Numbered from the stretch's first letter, positions 52,305 to 61,449 are shown. The stretch is 64,000 bases of DNA from Paenibacillus sp. V4I7 (GCF_030817275.1 NZ_JAUSZD010000002.1:5518001-5582000); one strand, 5' to 3'. A program made the numbers and translations. Notes: generated from the sequence alone by a model not told the origin.

Positions 52305-52651
52305 TATTTCTCATCCTCACCAAACGAAAATAAGTTACCCATTCCGTTCGAACCGTCTCCCCCCACTCCTTCTCCCGAGTCATTTTGTCCAAGAAGAGCC
52401 TGCATATGTCGGTTTAAGGAGTTCTCCATCTTCGTCAAGCCATCGATAAGCTCAATCACATACTCATGAATCTCTCCGGTTTGCTTCATCTGATTTTCGT
52501 GCCCCTCTAAACTCGTAGAATTAATATGATTGCAAATCCAGTTGCGCGATTTCTCCGCCTCTAAGGCTCTTGCTTCTAGTATTAAAGCAATATCACGCTG
52601 CAACTTTGCTGTAGCATCCAGCATTTGCAGGTACAGATCATTTCTATTCAA
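52304..52651 (-). CDS. Small helical protein 2 of the surface cluster
   Basis: This 115-residue protein is helical (LYLQMLDATAKLQRDIALILEARALEAEK), probably coiled-coil, with a Gly-rich end. No signal peptide or membrane span. Function unknown. It lies 11 bp behind the previous small gene and overlaps the next. Confidence 0.65.
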   Translation of the reverse strand: MNRNDLYLQMLDATAKLQRDIALILEARALEAEKSRNWICNHINSTSLEGHENQMKQTGEIHEYVIELIDGLTKMENSLNRHMQALLGQNDSGEGVGGDGSNGMGNLFSFGEDEK

Positions 52652-52662
52652 GTCGTATCCCT

Positions 52663-52953
52663 CTATTCCTCATTATCAGGCTCTTTTATTTCTTTCATGA
52701 CAATTTCCGTTTGCTGTGCGATAGCCTCTTCCAAATTAGCTAGGCTGTTTAAATAAGCAGTTATATTTTTGGTCAATTGTAAGGCTTGTTCCTGCAGCAT
52801 GACCAAGCCTTCAAAATGAGGATGCGAGTCAGGTATATCGTTGGCTATCGAGGCCATTTGCGTCGAAACACTTCGCTTCGCCTCCAAGATTCTAGACATC
52901 TCGCTATGCGAGCCTGCAATGTGAGAAATAATCATTGTGACTTGCTGTTCCAC
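52663..52953 (-). CDS. Small helical protein 1 of the surface cluster
   Basis: This 96-residue helical protein starts at GTG 52953, chosen because GGAGGAGAG stands just before it; the frame also opens at ATG 53061 with a weaker site (TTAGGGA), giving 132 residues. Helices such as SEMSRILEAKRSVSTQMASIA and AYLNSLANLEEAIAQQTEIVM suggest a coiled coil. Function unknown. The three small genes lie together and resemble each other in style but not clearly in sequence. Confidence 0.6.
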   Translation of the reverse strand: MEQQVTMIISHIAGSHSEMSRILEAKRSVSTQMASIANDIPDSHPHFEGLVMLQEQALQLTKNITAYLNSLANLEEAIAQQTEIVMKEIKEPDNEE

Positions 52954-53116
52954 ACCATCTCTCCTCCATAAATACTTTTCACCCTCTAACCTATGCCTGC
53001 GCCATTCAAAAAGTGCTTTAATGCTTAATGGAATTTCGTCGTCCAATCGAAGCCGGCGCATTCCCTAATACCAGCAACCCTCATCATTCCATCAATTTGC
53101 ACATTTTCCAGTCCTT

Positions 53117-53857
53117 CTATGAATGATTTTCTATGAAGCTATGGGGATCGACACCCCATTTTTCAATAAATTTTTGATGATTTTGAAGTAGAAGTTCTTT
53201 GACCTTTTCGTCCCCTTCCTTTTGAAAACTGACACTGCCATGATGATAAATGAACACGTCACCCGAAATCATCAATCTATAACCGGCCTGCCTTGCTCGG
53301 TAGCAATAATCGTCATCCTCAAAATGTCCTGGTGAAAATCTTTCATCCATCATACCAACCCGCTCCAGAACTTCTCTTTTAAAAAGATAACAAAATCCAA
53401 CTAAACGGTTCACTTCCTCCCACTTGGCAGGGTTAGCTGTATTCATCTTTGAAACCATGTCATCTATAGAGGAAAATGCCTCTGTAATTTGTTGTTTTCC
53501 ACTTGCATAATTTGTCATAGGTCCAACAATGCCAATTTCCGCGCTGCTGTATAAACATTGCAGCATATTATCTAACCAATTGGTAGTTACAATCGTGTCA
53601 TTATTCAAAAGCAATATTGTATCTCCACTTGCAATGGTTAGTCCCAAATTACAAGCTATTGGAAACCCCCTATTAAAAGGAAGGGAAATAAATCGTACTT
53701 CCTCTTGTACGCATAGTTCCGTTGATCCATCCTGAGATCCATTATCCACTACAATGATTTCGTAAGGGGACAAGGTATGCTTACGAATAGAATGTAAACA
53801 ATCTTGTAACACCGATCTCCCATTGTAATTAGCAATGATGATGCTTGTCATTTGCAT
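53117..53857 (-). CDS. Glycosyltransferase family 2 (rhamnosyltransferase-like)
   Basis: This 246-residue GT-A enzyme has the N-terminal TSIIIANYNGRSVLQDCL, VVDNGSQDGSTE, the LLLNNDT metal motif and GHFEDDDYCYRARQAGYR, as in cell-surface rhamnosyl or O-antigen transferases. AGGGGGA stands 9 bases before the ATG. It lies 6 bp behind the next GT2 gene, so it belongs to one operon. The sugar is unknown. Confidence 0.85.
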   Translation of the reverse strand: MQMTSIIIANYNGRSVLQDCLHSIRKHTLSPYEIIVVDNGSQDGSTELCVQEEVRFISLPFNRGFPIACNLGLTIASGDTILLLNNDTIVTTNWLDNMLQCLYSSAEIGIVGPMTNYASGKQQITEAFSSIDDMVSKMNTANPAKWEEVNRLVGFCYLFKREVLERVGMMDERFSPGHFEDDDYCYRARQAGYRLMISGDVFIYHHGSVSFQKEGDEKVKELLLQNHQKFIEKWGVDPHSFIENHS

Positions 53858-53863
53858 GAGACA

Positions 53864-54937
53864 TCATCCCCCTCTTAGCAATTTGCGATTTCGAAAGTTA
53901 TCCGGAAACGTCAGGCGATTTCCTTTAAAGCTTTTTGCATATTTAAGCGCCTCGACATGATCACCAATTATCATATTGGCTACTGGATTGCTTGAACTTG
54001 TATTATGCTTGTTTCGCCGATTTTTAGAAATAACATTAATGCTGTAAGGCGCACCGATACGAAGACCATTAAGAATAGCACTCGCCTGAGCCTTTGGTGG
54101 GACTGATAAATCAGCATAGCCAACCGTATTTAATGCATGTCTAGAGATAGCGTGGGGGACAGAGGTTAGCGAGTTAACCTGGAGATCAGGACGTCTCAAC
54201 GACCGATTTAGAAACTCCTTTACATGCGAAACTGCATCACGCTCAGAAAACAAAGGAATATAAGGCATAATATTGTTCAAAGCAACATCCATTCCTTGAT
54301 CAACTGCATATATGAATGGAACAAGTTCTTCTGCCCTCAGTGGTATATCCCCATCTATAAATAATAAAATTTCAGATTGAGCGACTTTGGCACCCAGGCT
54401 TCTTCCAATATCATGACCTAGTGGATGGGGATAATAGATGATTGTTGCATGAGATAGCTGCCTTGCTTTCTGATAGGTTTGATCCTGTGAACCGTTCACA
54501 ACAATTATTATTTCATCGAATGGTAAACGGTTTAACTGTTCAATCAATCCCTGCATGGTTGCTTCTTCATTCATAACCGTCATAATGACAGCAACCGATT
54601 TATTCGTAGGAAGTAGAACCCAGTCGTACTTTGGCATACCCAATTTCAAGCAATACCCTTCTACATATCCTCGTGCTGCACGATGATAAGTATCCCATTT
54701 TTTGGGATCAAACACATTATTTCTCAATTTTTCAACCCATAACGCATTCAGTGCCTTTTTCTGATACCCTGCATGCTCAATACTTTGGGAACATGCATCT
54801 TGCTTTCCTGCTTCTCTTCCCCATCTTGCAAATGAAACTGTGCGGTGATGGAAAGTGCGGCTTGCTCTTTTGCTATTTATAAGCTTTTTCTTTACCTTTC
54901 TTCGAACTATGGGTTGCTTTACAACTTGTTTACGCAT
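53864..54937 (-). CDS. Glycosyltransferase family 2 with N-terminal extension
   Basis: This 357-residue protein has a basic N-terminal extension of about 110 residues (MRKQVVKQPIVRRKVKKK at its start) and a GT-A domain with VAVIMTVMNEEATMQGLIEQ, VVNGSQDQTY, GHDIGRSLGAKVAQ and LFIDGD, where IDGD is the DxD-like site. It shares PHAISRHAL and GDHVEALKYA with the neighbouring GT2, so the two are paralogues. GAGGTG precedes the ATG. The gap to the upstream gene is only 4 bases. Confidence 0.82.
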   Translation of the reverse strand: MRKQVVKQPIVRRKVKKKLINSKRASRTFHHRTVSFARWGREAGKQDACSQSIEHAGYQKKALNALWVEKLRNNVFDPKKWDTYHRAARGYVEGYCLKLGMPKYDWVLLPTNKSVAVIMTVMNEEATMQGLIEQLNRLPFDEIIIVVNGSQDQTYQKARQLSHATIIYYPHPLGHDIGRSLGAKVAQSEILLFIDGDIPLRAEELVPFIYAVDQGMDVALNNIMPYIPLFSERDAVSHVKEFLNRSLRRPDLQVNSLTSVPHAISRHALNTVGYADLSVPPKAQASAILNGLRIGAPYSINVISKNRRNKHNTSSSNPVANMIIGDHVEALKYAKSFKGNRLTFPDNFRNRKLLRGG

Positions 54938-54941
54938 ACCA

Positions 54942-55712
54942 TCACCTCACAATTTCCCTGCGTCTCATGAAATCCGTTTGATTCCCTCGCTCATTGGTTT
55001 GTTCAAGCAGCCAACCAATAGCTTCCAAATGATCGCCTGTAATGAGATCCATCAGAGGATCATTTCTACCTTTTCTTTTACGCTTTATGGGATTGGCTCG
55101 AACATTAATATAATGTACAGCTTTGACATTAAGACCTCTGTGAATGGCCATTGCTTGTGCAAGCGGAGGAACCGCTAACGCCTCATGTCCTATTAATTCC
55201 AGAGCTCTTCTGCTAATTGCATGCGGTATAGTTGTCATGGAAGCGCCTCTCAGCTCTTGATGGGACAAAATCGTATTTAGTGTATGCTTGGCAAGAACCA
55301 CACTATGAACATCCGATTTATGAACAAAACCCAAATAACTGTTTAGCGCCACATCTACTCCGCCTAAAACCGCATGAACGAGAGTCTTCAAGTTTGAAGC
55401 GCGCACTACAAAGTCTCCATCCATGAATAATAGAATGTCTCCTTTGGCCTGCATCGCGCCAATACTTCGACCCACATCGTGACCAAGAGGTTCATCAAAG
55501 TGAATCACCTTAGCACCGGAGCTTACTGCTATACCTCTCGATCCATCCGTTGAGCCGTTATCAACGACTATGACTTCTGTTTGAGGGTGAACTCGATAGG
55601 CTTCACGGATCACTCTGGACAGCGTCCTTTTTTCGTTCATAACAGGAATAATGACCGAAACCTTAGGCGTCACACTATTACGATAAGGTGATTTTGAACG
55701 TTTCATAGGCAT
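54942..55712 (-). CDS. Glycosyltransferase family 2 (paralogue of the downstream gene)
   Basis: This enzyme of about 256 residues has VSVIIPVMNEKRTLSRVI, VVDNGSTDGSRG, GHDVGRSIGAMQAKGD and LFMDGDF, with PHAISRRAL and GDHLEAIGW in common with its neighbour. The start is uncertain: AGGAG stands 4 bases before ATG 55712 and 10 before ATG 55706. The ATG at 55748 has no site. Confidence 0.8.
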   Translation of the reverse strand: MPMKRSKSPYRNSVTPKVSVIIPVMNEKRTLSRVIREAYRVHPQTEVIVVDNGSTDGSRGIAVSSGAKVIHFDEPLGHDVGRSIGAMQAKGDILLFMDGDFVVRASNLKTLVHAVLGGVDVALNSYLGFVHKSDVHSVVLAKHTLNTILSHQELRGASMTTIPHAISRRALELIGHEALAVPPLAQAMAIHRGLNVKAVHYINVRANPIKRKRKGRNDPLMDLITGDHLEAIGWLLEQTNERGNQTDFMRRREIVR

Positions 55713-55821
55713 GCAACTCCTGTTAGCACATATTTTCGCTTTTGCCATTTAGCTTATTCAGCTAAGACTTCTAAGGACAGGGTATATGCCTTTTGTCATG
55801 GAAAATGGCATATGCCTTTAC

Positions 55822-57156
55822 TTAACGGACCAGGACCAGAATTTGATTAGGGAGCGTTCTTCTCAAGACGTAATAGCCGCTCTCGACGGATGTAGCGATA
55901 CCGTTGTGGTTCGGCCTGCAATATCCCCCTGCTCGGCAGGTTCCATCGTCACGCACAAGTAGCTTGCCAAGCAATCCTACTGCTACCCATTCCGGTCTTT
56001 CCAAACGAGACGTATATTCCTCAGCAGGGTGCCAAGCCGGATTCAAAAGAGGCCGCCTTACCATACGCTCCGGTGTTATGACCGTACCTGTTTCTCCGAA
56101 TTCGGCGGGAATGATTACATCCTCATATAAAATTCTCCCCCATTCATCCGTCAAAAATTTGTGTTTCCACCTGAGCTCCCCGCTGTCGGATAAAAAAGCA
56201 GGGGTTGCGCTAGTGATTCCGATTACGAAAAAATCCGAAGAAACGGCAATACGGACTTTATCTTCCTCAACCGTTACGAAATACCCCGGTTCGATCGGCT
56301 TTCCATCAACGGTTTCAAACATTTCCGCATAATCCGCCGCCGGACTACTGACCGTTCCATCTATTTTCACGTTGCCGTTGCTCAATATTTTTGCAGCTAA
56401 GCCAGGTGTGGCGGCACTTGTCCCATTCGCCAAATACCAAGAGTACGACAGCTCGTTTGCAGACCCAAATTGTCCCATAATATGAACACCTTCTAAATTG
56501 TTTGTTGAGGTGCTTTGGCCTTCCGCATGAGAGACGAAGCTGTTTGCAATCGTAGAGACTCCCTGTGCGTGGGAGGTGAAGCCGCTTGCAGTCGTAAGGG
56601 CTCCTTCGGCGTGTGAGCTTTGGCCGCTCGCCGTCGTCTGGTTGCCTTCGGCGTGAGACAAATCTCCGCCTGCATTCGTACTTTGGCCTTCCGCATGGGC
56701 GGCCAAACCGCCTGCTGCCGTTAAATTCCCTTCGGCATGGGCCGCTCTTCCAATGGCGGAGTTATTCTCCCCCTCCGCATGAGAGCTCTGGCCGGAAGCT
56801 GTTGTTTCTAGCCCTTCGGCGTGGGAATCCAAACCACTAGCCTCCGTCAATTCGCCTTCCGCATGGGCATTTAATCCGCTTGCAACCGTCAATAACCCTT
56901 CGGCATGGGAATGATCCCCGAACGAACGGGTGCTTCTCCCTTCCGCGTGAGAATAGAGTCCGATGGCGTTGGCAGCCCCGCCTTCCGCATGAGAAGCGGG
57001 ACCCGTGGCCCGAGTTAAATATCCCTCCGCGTGTGATGCTGTCGCGTTAGCGACCGTTTGGAGTCCTTCCGCATGGGAAGATCCGCCACTTGCTATCGTA
57101 TTATTTCCCTCAGCTTCAGAACAAGCTCCCAAAGCTTGAGCGTTGCAAAATGCCAT
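55822..57156 (-). CDS. SHAEG-repeat (YadA-head-like) fibre protein with probable autoproteolytic C-terminal domain
   Basis: This 444-residue protein has fourteen consecutive 14-residue repeats (about 18-213), each of the kind x-T-x-A-S-G-x-x-S-H-A-E-G, which resemble the trimeric left-handed beta-roll of YadA heads. The C-terminal part (about 250-444; SPAADYAEMFETVDGKPIEP, IGITSATPAF, RPEWVAVGLLGKLLV) resembles Peptidase_G2, an intramolecular chaperone-type domain in phage appendages that cleaves itself. No signal peptide or LPXTG. GGAGATGGAGG stands before ATG 57156. It lies between glycosyltransferase and sulfotransferase genes, so it may be their acceptor, for example on the spore surface; that is inference. 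Confidence 0.78.
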   Translation of the reverse strand: MAFCNAQALGACSEAEGNNTIASGGSSHAEGLQTVANATASHAEGYLTRATGPASHAEGGAANAIGLYSHAEGRSTRSFGDHSHAEGLLTVASGLNAHAEGELTEASGLDSHAEGLETTASGQSSHAEGENNSAIGRAAHAEGNLTAAGGLAAHAEGQSTNAGGDLSHAEGNQTTASGQSSHAEGALTTASGFTSHAQGVSTIANSFVSHAEGQSTSTNNLEGVHIMGQFGSANELSYSWYLANGTSAATPGLAAKILSNGNVKIDGTVSSPAADYAEMFETVDGKPIEPGYFVTVEEDKVRIAVSSDFFVIGITSATPAFLSDSGELRWKHKFLTDEWGRILYEDVIIPAEFGETGTVITPERMVRRPLLNPAWHPAEEYTSRLERPEWVAVGLLGKLLVRDDGTCRAGGYCRPNHNGIATSVESGYYVLRRTLPNQILVLVR

Positions 57157-57171
57157 ATCCTCCATCTCCTT

Positions 57172-58032
57172 CTACTTAAGAGAAATAATCTGACCGGTGT
57201 ACTGTTCAAACAATTGTTTGACACACTGATGCATCAATTCATCCGTCAAAAAATCCGGATATGATATAGCTGACATGCACAATTGATATGTGTTGAGGGT
57301 AAGAGCGGATACATGATTCGATTCAATTAAGGCTTTTTCTCCGGTTTTACTGTGACGAAGCTGAGGTTTTATTATACGTGACATTTCCTTTTCAACCTGT
57401 TTCTCAGGTTGAGGCCAAGGAATGCTCAAACGATTTGCCGCTTGTTTCAAAGTCCCTTCCCAATCCTCTATCATCTGATCATAATGGATGACAACTCGTT
57501 GGTTGGACTCGGTCCAATATAAAGAGGATAGTGTACGGAACGTCCATATATGGAGCGCATGGTCTAATGAAATCCGAGGATCACACCGGTAAAGGGAATG
57601 GGCTACATCGAGTGGATTTCGTATAACAATGACATAGCTCGCTATCATCTTTAATTCCTGAAGCAATTCTTCCCATATCGGAAGCAAGGAGCAAGTTCTA
57701 GGATCTTTCCATCCCCACAAAGACTTATGAAAAAAGTTATCAGAAATATACTTCTTCAGTTGCTCTTTCAACACAACAAGCTCTGAACGACTCTTCCAAT
57801 CTGGAGGAAGCAAATTCAAACCCTCCCAACTCCATCCCAGTTTCTTAAAGATTAGTTGTTGGATGCCGACAATATGTTTGTTTTCCCAGAAACCATCGGG
57901 ATTCGTATTGTCTGGAGGTATAAAGTCTAGAGGACCACCAAGATGAACACCGAGAAGCTCCAACTCCTTCGTTACTAACGATGTTCCGGAACGACCAGAA
58001 CCTATGATTCCAATAGCACGTGACGAGTTCAT
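57172..58032 (-). CDS. Sulfotransferase-family protein
   Basis: This 286-residue protein has the PAPS-binding loop IGSGRSGTSLV at about 10-20, WGWKDPRTCSLLP, and VIVIRNPLDVAHSL as the 3'-phosphate motif. It is like the Sulfotransfer_3 family, which modifies glycans. GGAGGGATGATTCGTT precedes the ATG. It lies upstream of the fibre protein gene in the same operon. Confidence 0.8.
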   Translation of the reverse strand: MNSSRAIGIIGSGRSGTSLVTKELELLGVHLGGPLDFIPPDNTNPDGFWENKHIVGIQQLIFKKLGWSWEGLNLLPPDWKSRSELVVLKEQLKKYISDNFFHKSLWGWKDPRTCSLLPIWEELLQELKMIASYVIVIRNPLDVAHSLYRCDPRISLDHALHIWTFRTLSSLYWTESNQRVVIHYDQMIEDWEGTLKQAANRLSIPWPQPEKQVEKEMSRIIKPQLRHSKTGEKALIESNHVSALTLNTYQLCMSAISYPDFLTDELMHQCVKQLFEQYTGQIISLK

Positions 58033-58210
58033 AACGAATCATCCCTCCTCATAAACGTTTTGCACGAATCCATATAAGTTACTTTATGAATCCTGATAGG
58101 TTTCGCTTGGACTATCCATCAGAAAATAGTTGAATATACCTTCCCATCTTTGAGAACTTTCATAGAATAATTTATCAAGAAAATAAAGAATTGGTAGGGG
58201 GGGAAATAGG

Positions 58211-58975
58211 ATGTCACAGAGTTCAAAGCCGAACATGATTGCACCGTTTATTATGAATTCCATTCCCAAAAGCGGAACGTATTTGATGTCTCAAATTTTG
58301 AAGGGTATGCCGGGAGTATCACAGGGGGCTCATCTATACGCCGGAATTGAACAATTGAATAACCATCGCCAAGCGCTAAATAATACGAAACCAAACGAGT
58401 TTATACTCGGACATATTTATCACTCCCCCGAGTGGGTGAACATGATGCAACATTTCAGTATGAAGCAAGTTTTTTTATACCGCGATCCACGCGATATTGT
58501 CGTTTCTTTTGTTCACTTTATCCATCGTCTGCCACAACACAACTTATATCCTATTCTCATGAGGAACGGAATTACACATAAAGAACAATTGTTGACTGTG
58601 ATTAACGGAGTGCATACCCCACAGCTTTACTATCCTAGTATTTCGGAAATGATCGGCTTTTTTGAGGGATGGATCCATACCCCGAACGTATTGAGTATAA
58701 AGTACGAACAGTTGAAAGCATCACGGGAATCCCAGCTCAACACGATAAGGCAAATTGCCGAATTTCTATGGAAAGGCCTAGCCCCACCGATTCCCCTTGT
58801 TCAACTGGCCACAATGATGCAGGACAATATAGACCCCCAACAATCACCAACGTTTCGCCAAGGTTCTATCGGGGATTGGCGCCAAGAATTTGATGCTGAA
58901 GTTAGAGAGTCTTTCAAGCGCGTTGCAGGAAACTTACTCATTACCCTTGGCTATGAGCGCGACAAAAAATGGTAA
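58211..58975 (+). CDS. Sulfotransferase (Sulfotransfer_1 type)
   Basis: This 254-residue protein has the 5'-phosphosulfate loop PKSGTYL at about 19-25, YRDPRDIVVSFVHF at about 90-103, and FRQGSIGDWRQEF near the end, equivalent to the GxxGdWknhF motif of classical sulfotransferases. It is divergent from the other sulfotransferase gene. GGGGGGAAATAGG precedes the ATG. The acceptor is unknown, presumably a surface glycan or protein. Confidence 0.82.
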   Translation: MSQSSKPNMIAPFIMNSIPKSGTYLMSQILKGMPGVSQGAHLYAGIEQLNNHRQALNNTKPNEFILGHIYHSPEWVNMMQHFSMKQVFLYRDPRDIVVSFVHFIHRLPQHNLYPILMRNGITHKEQLLTVINGVHTPQLYYPSISEMIGFFEGWIHTPNVLSIKYEQLKASRESQLNTIRQIAEFLWKGLAPPIPLVQLATMMQDNIDPQQSPTFRQGSIGDWRQEFDAEVRESFKRVAGNLLITLGYERDKKW

Positions 58976-58984
58976 CGATTCGAA

Positions 58985-59020
58985 AAAGTGGCTACTATCC
59001 CTCGATAGCAGCCATTTTTT
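58985..59020. terminator. Terminator between the sulfotransferase and the beta-sandwich gene
   Basis: GGCT-a-CTATC, loop CCTC, GATAG-c-AGCC, then ATTTTTT; A5 lies on the left, so it may work both ways. Confidence 0.85.
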
Positions 59021-59034
59021 ATTCAGTTCTTATT

Positions 59035-59460
59035 TTAAAAAATCCGATATGCGGTGCCCGAGAAGGTAACAGGACCAAGAACTGAGGCATTGTTCAATGC
59101 GGGGTTATTCACAACTCTAGCCAGGATCCGGTATGGCAAGACAACTCCTACAGGAACGTTATTCTCGACCATTTGAAACGTTGCTATTCTGTTCTCATTC
59201 ACAGCCACTGTCGAAGATTGCGCAGCAAATATAATTTGAGTGCCACGAGTTATTTGAAATAAAACCTCAGGTAAACCAGCTGTGGACGTGAAACCGACGG
59301 TACCGATCAATTCGATACGGTTGGCGGTTTGACTCACATCCAAAGCAAATCCGAACTCTGCGAGAATAATGCCTCCTGGTGCCGCAGGAATCGGCCTGTT
59401 AAGTGAACCAGTAGTATTTCCCGGTACACTTGATCCAAAGTTGATAACTTCTGCTGCCAT
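59035..59460 (-). CDS. Small beta-rich protein, possibly spore or surface related
   Basis: This 141-residue protein of alternating hydrophobic/polar strands is rich in Val, Thr, Asn and Ala, with one Pro/Gly-rich turn (RPIPAAPGGI). There are no Cys, no signal peptide and no membrane helix. It resembles small jelly-roll spore-surface proteins in style but no family was recognised. CTAGGAGGAATTTAC before the ATG is a strong site. In the 208-base gap upstream, the minus strand has CATATACTA (59569-59561), which fits a sigma-K -10, without a convincing -35. Confidence 0.5.
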   Translation of the reverse strand: MAAEVINFGSSVPGNTTGSLNRPIPAAPGGIILAEFGFALDVSQTANRIELIGTVGFTSTAGLPEVLFQITRGTQIIFAAQSSTVAVNENRIATFQMVENNVPVGVVLPYRILARVVNNPALNNASVLGPVTFSGTAYRIF

Positions 59461-59668
59461 GTAAATTCCTCCTAGTTTAAAGTTAAATTAACAATTATGA
59501 CTTCTTTTCCATTTATATTGCCGTACTCATTGGCATCCCTACCTTTCTATCGATCTACTCTAGTATATGAATCTTATTTTCTCTCGACTGAGACATACAT
59601 CATATTTGTTAAAAAAAGGCAAAAAAAAAAGAAAGGCGATAGAGTGAAACCCCGATATGCCTTCCTTT

Positions 59669-60706
59669 TTAACCTTTCGCAAGAAATTCGCGAACAGCCG
59701 ATTCGAATTGTTCTGCGCTCCGCTGCCATGTCCACTTGATCGCTTCCTTTTCTCCTGCTTCCGCTATTCGAACCAATAGCTTTCGGTCCATAATGAGTTT
59801 ATGAATATCTGCTACGAGCCGATTCTCATAGCGGTATGAGAGCATACAGTTTTCCTCGTGTTTGCAAATATCCATGTTACCTCCTGAATAGGTACTCACC
59901 AATGCCGCGCCTGTTCTCATAGCTTCGAGAGCAACCAGATTAGCCGTTTCATAAATACTTGTCGTAACGAAAATGTGAGAAATGTTATAAAGGTAATTTA
60001 TTTCCGCATCGTTCTTAGGTGTAAACACCTTGAACATCGGATTCGTTCGGATCGATTGAAGAAATGGGGAAGTCGCTGCTTCCATCGGCGGGGCAATAAA
60101 ATGGATTTGTGCTCCAGGATGGAGCTGTTTGATCCTGCTCAGACTATGGATCAAGTAGTCCTGATCCCTCTGAAATATGAACCCGCCCTCAGGCTTGCGC
60201 AATATAGCAGATATAACTAGATTCGCCTGCGAATGCCGGATATGATGATTTTTGAATACCGAATCCACCCCGACAGGCACAACCTTTCCTTGTATACCGT
60301 GAAGCAAGGCGATTAGCTGTTGCTGCCAATTGGACAGCACGATTAACTTATCCGTAGCATGGTACGAAGGAAAGCTAATTTCATTCTCCTTCCAAAATAT
60401 AGGCTCATAACAAAGGCTAAATCTCACATGCATACCTTTTCCCTGTTGACTAGCCACTCGGACTGCAGGAATTGTCGTGTAAAAATTGGATACAATGACA
60501 TCAGCCATCGGATAATCGTCCGCTTGAATAATAGCTGATTTCGCACGAACGATCGAAGCCAAAATATTGTCAAATTCTACGATCCCGTTGGAAGGCATGA
60601 GAATCGTCACTTGATGCCCTCTACGAACGAGGCCGTTGGCAATTTCGACCAAAGTCCTTTGAGCCCCCCCGCGATTTAACGTCAAAATCACGAACGTGAA
60701 TTTCAT
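59669..60706 (-). CDS. Glycosyltransferase family 4
   Basis: This 345-residue GT-B enzyme has the N-terminal GT4 motif VILTLNRGGAQRTLVEIANGL and the C-terminal nucleotide-sugar site SIYETANLVALEAMRTGAALV, with VSTYSGGN. I prefer ATG 60706 (GGGTGG upstream); the ATG at 60724 overlaps the previous stop as ATGA and is an alternative that would add 6 residues. Confidence 0.85.
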   Translation of the reverse strand: MKFTFVILTLNRGGAQRTLVEIANGLVRRGHQVTILMPSNGIVEFDNILASIVRAKSAIIQADDYPMADVIVSNFYTTIPAVRVASQQGKGMHVRFSLCYEPIFWKENEISFPSYHATDKLIVLSNWQQQLIALLHGIQGKVVPVGVDSVFKNHHIRHSQANLVISAILRKPEGGFIFQRDQDYLIHSLSRIKQLHPGAQIHFIAPPMEAATSPFLQSIRTNPMFKVFTPKNDAEINYLYNISHIFVTTSIYETANLVALEAMRTGAALVSTYSGGNMDICKHEENCMLSYRYENRLVADIHKLIMDRKLLVRIAEAGEKEAIKWTWQRSAEQFESAVREFLAKG

Positions 60707-60720
60707 AATCCACCCAACTC

Positions 60721-61449
60721 TCATTTTAATTTTTCAATTAGTTTAGTCAGTTTCTCTTTGTATTTCTGTTGAATGAACCACATCTCTTCTTCAACTGTAC
60801 TATAATGCTTCTTCGTTCCCATTTCGTCATGAATTCGATATAGTGTAAGCGGTTCATTTAAGAAGTGAAAATGTTGTCCTTCCACCAGCAAACGCAACCA
60901 CATATCATAATCCTGGGTGTAAAGAAATGATTGATCAAACCAGCCTATCTGGGGTATAAGCCCTTTCTTGAGGATAACCGTACATCCGTTAATAGGGTTT
61001 CCAACTAGAAATCGACTGTAGAAAGCGATGATATTCGGAAATACAAGGTTAACCGACTGTTTAAAGATGTGATTGTGCTCATTCAATGCATGCCAATTCG
61101 TATAACTGATCGAGGCGTTCACTTGCTGCATAAACTGCATTTGTCTTGCAATTTTATTCGGGAGAAAGAGATCGTCTGAGCTTAGCCAGGCAATAAATTC
61201 TCCTTTTGCCTCCTTAATTCCCTGATTCAAGGCACTGCCCGTGCCACCATTGGACTTCCGGATATAGCGAATCCTGTCCATGTACGGCTTTATTTTCTCC
61301 ACATATAAATTAGATCCGTCGTCAACCACAATAACCTCCACATTTGGATAAGTTTGATTAGTTGCACTGATAATGGCATGCCCAATATAGGGACAATTAT
61401 AGAAGGGTATGATGACGGAAACTTTAGGCACTTTGATTACGTTATTCAT
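60721..61449 (-). CDS. Glycosyltransferase family 2
   Basis: This 242-residue GT-A enzyme has VSVIIPFYNCPYIGHAI, VIVVDDGSN, the SNGGTGSALNQGI segment and AWLSSDDLFLP, where SSDD is the metal site. It overlaps the dehydratase gene upstream by 8 bases and the GT4 gene downstream by 4. Sugar unknown. Confidence 0.85.
   Translation of the reverse strand: MNNVIKVPKVSVIIPFYNCPYIGHAIISATNQTYPNVEVIVVDDGSNLYVEKIKPYMDRIRYIRKSNGGTGSALNQGIKEAKGEFIAWLSSDDLFLPNKIARQMQFMQQVNASISYTNWHALNEHNHIFKQSVNLVFPNIIAFYSRFLVGNPINGCTVILKKGLIPQIGWFDQSFLYTQDYDMWLRLLVEGQHFHFLNEPLTLYRIHDEMGTKKHYSTVEEEMWFIQQKYKEKLTKLIEKLK

Noticed and set aside
55822..57156. Prophage tail-fibre gene, because of the Peptidase_G2-like domain
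   Set aside because: No phage structural, lysis or integration genes are near; neighbours are sugar and sulfate transferases.
58033..58210. Sigma-K promoters from CATA-n3-TA matches on both strands
   Set aside because: No AC-type -35 at the right distance; in AT-rich DNA such matches are expected by chance.
59497..59739. 80-residue plus-strand frame
   Set aside because: No ribosome-binding site, low-complexity lysine run, and overlap with the start of the family-4 glycosyltransferase's 3' end.
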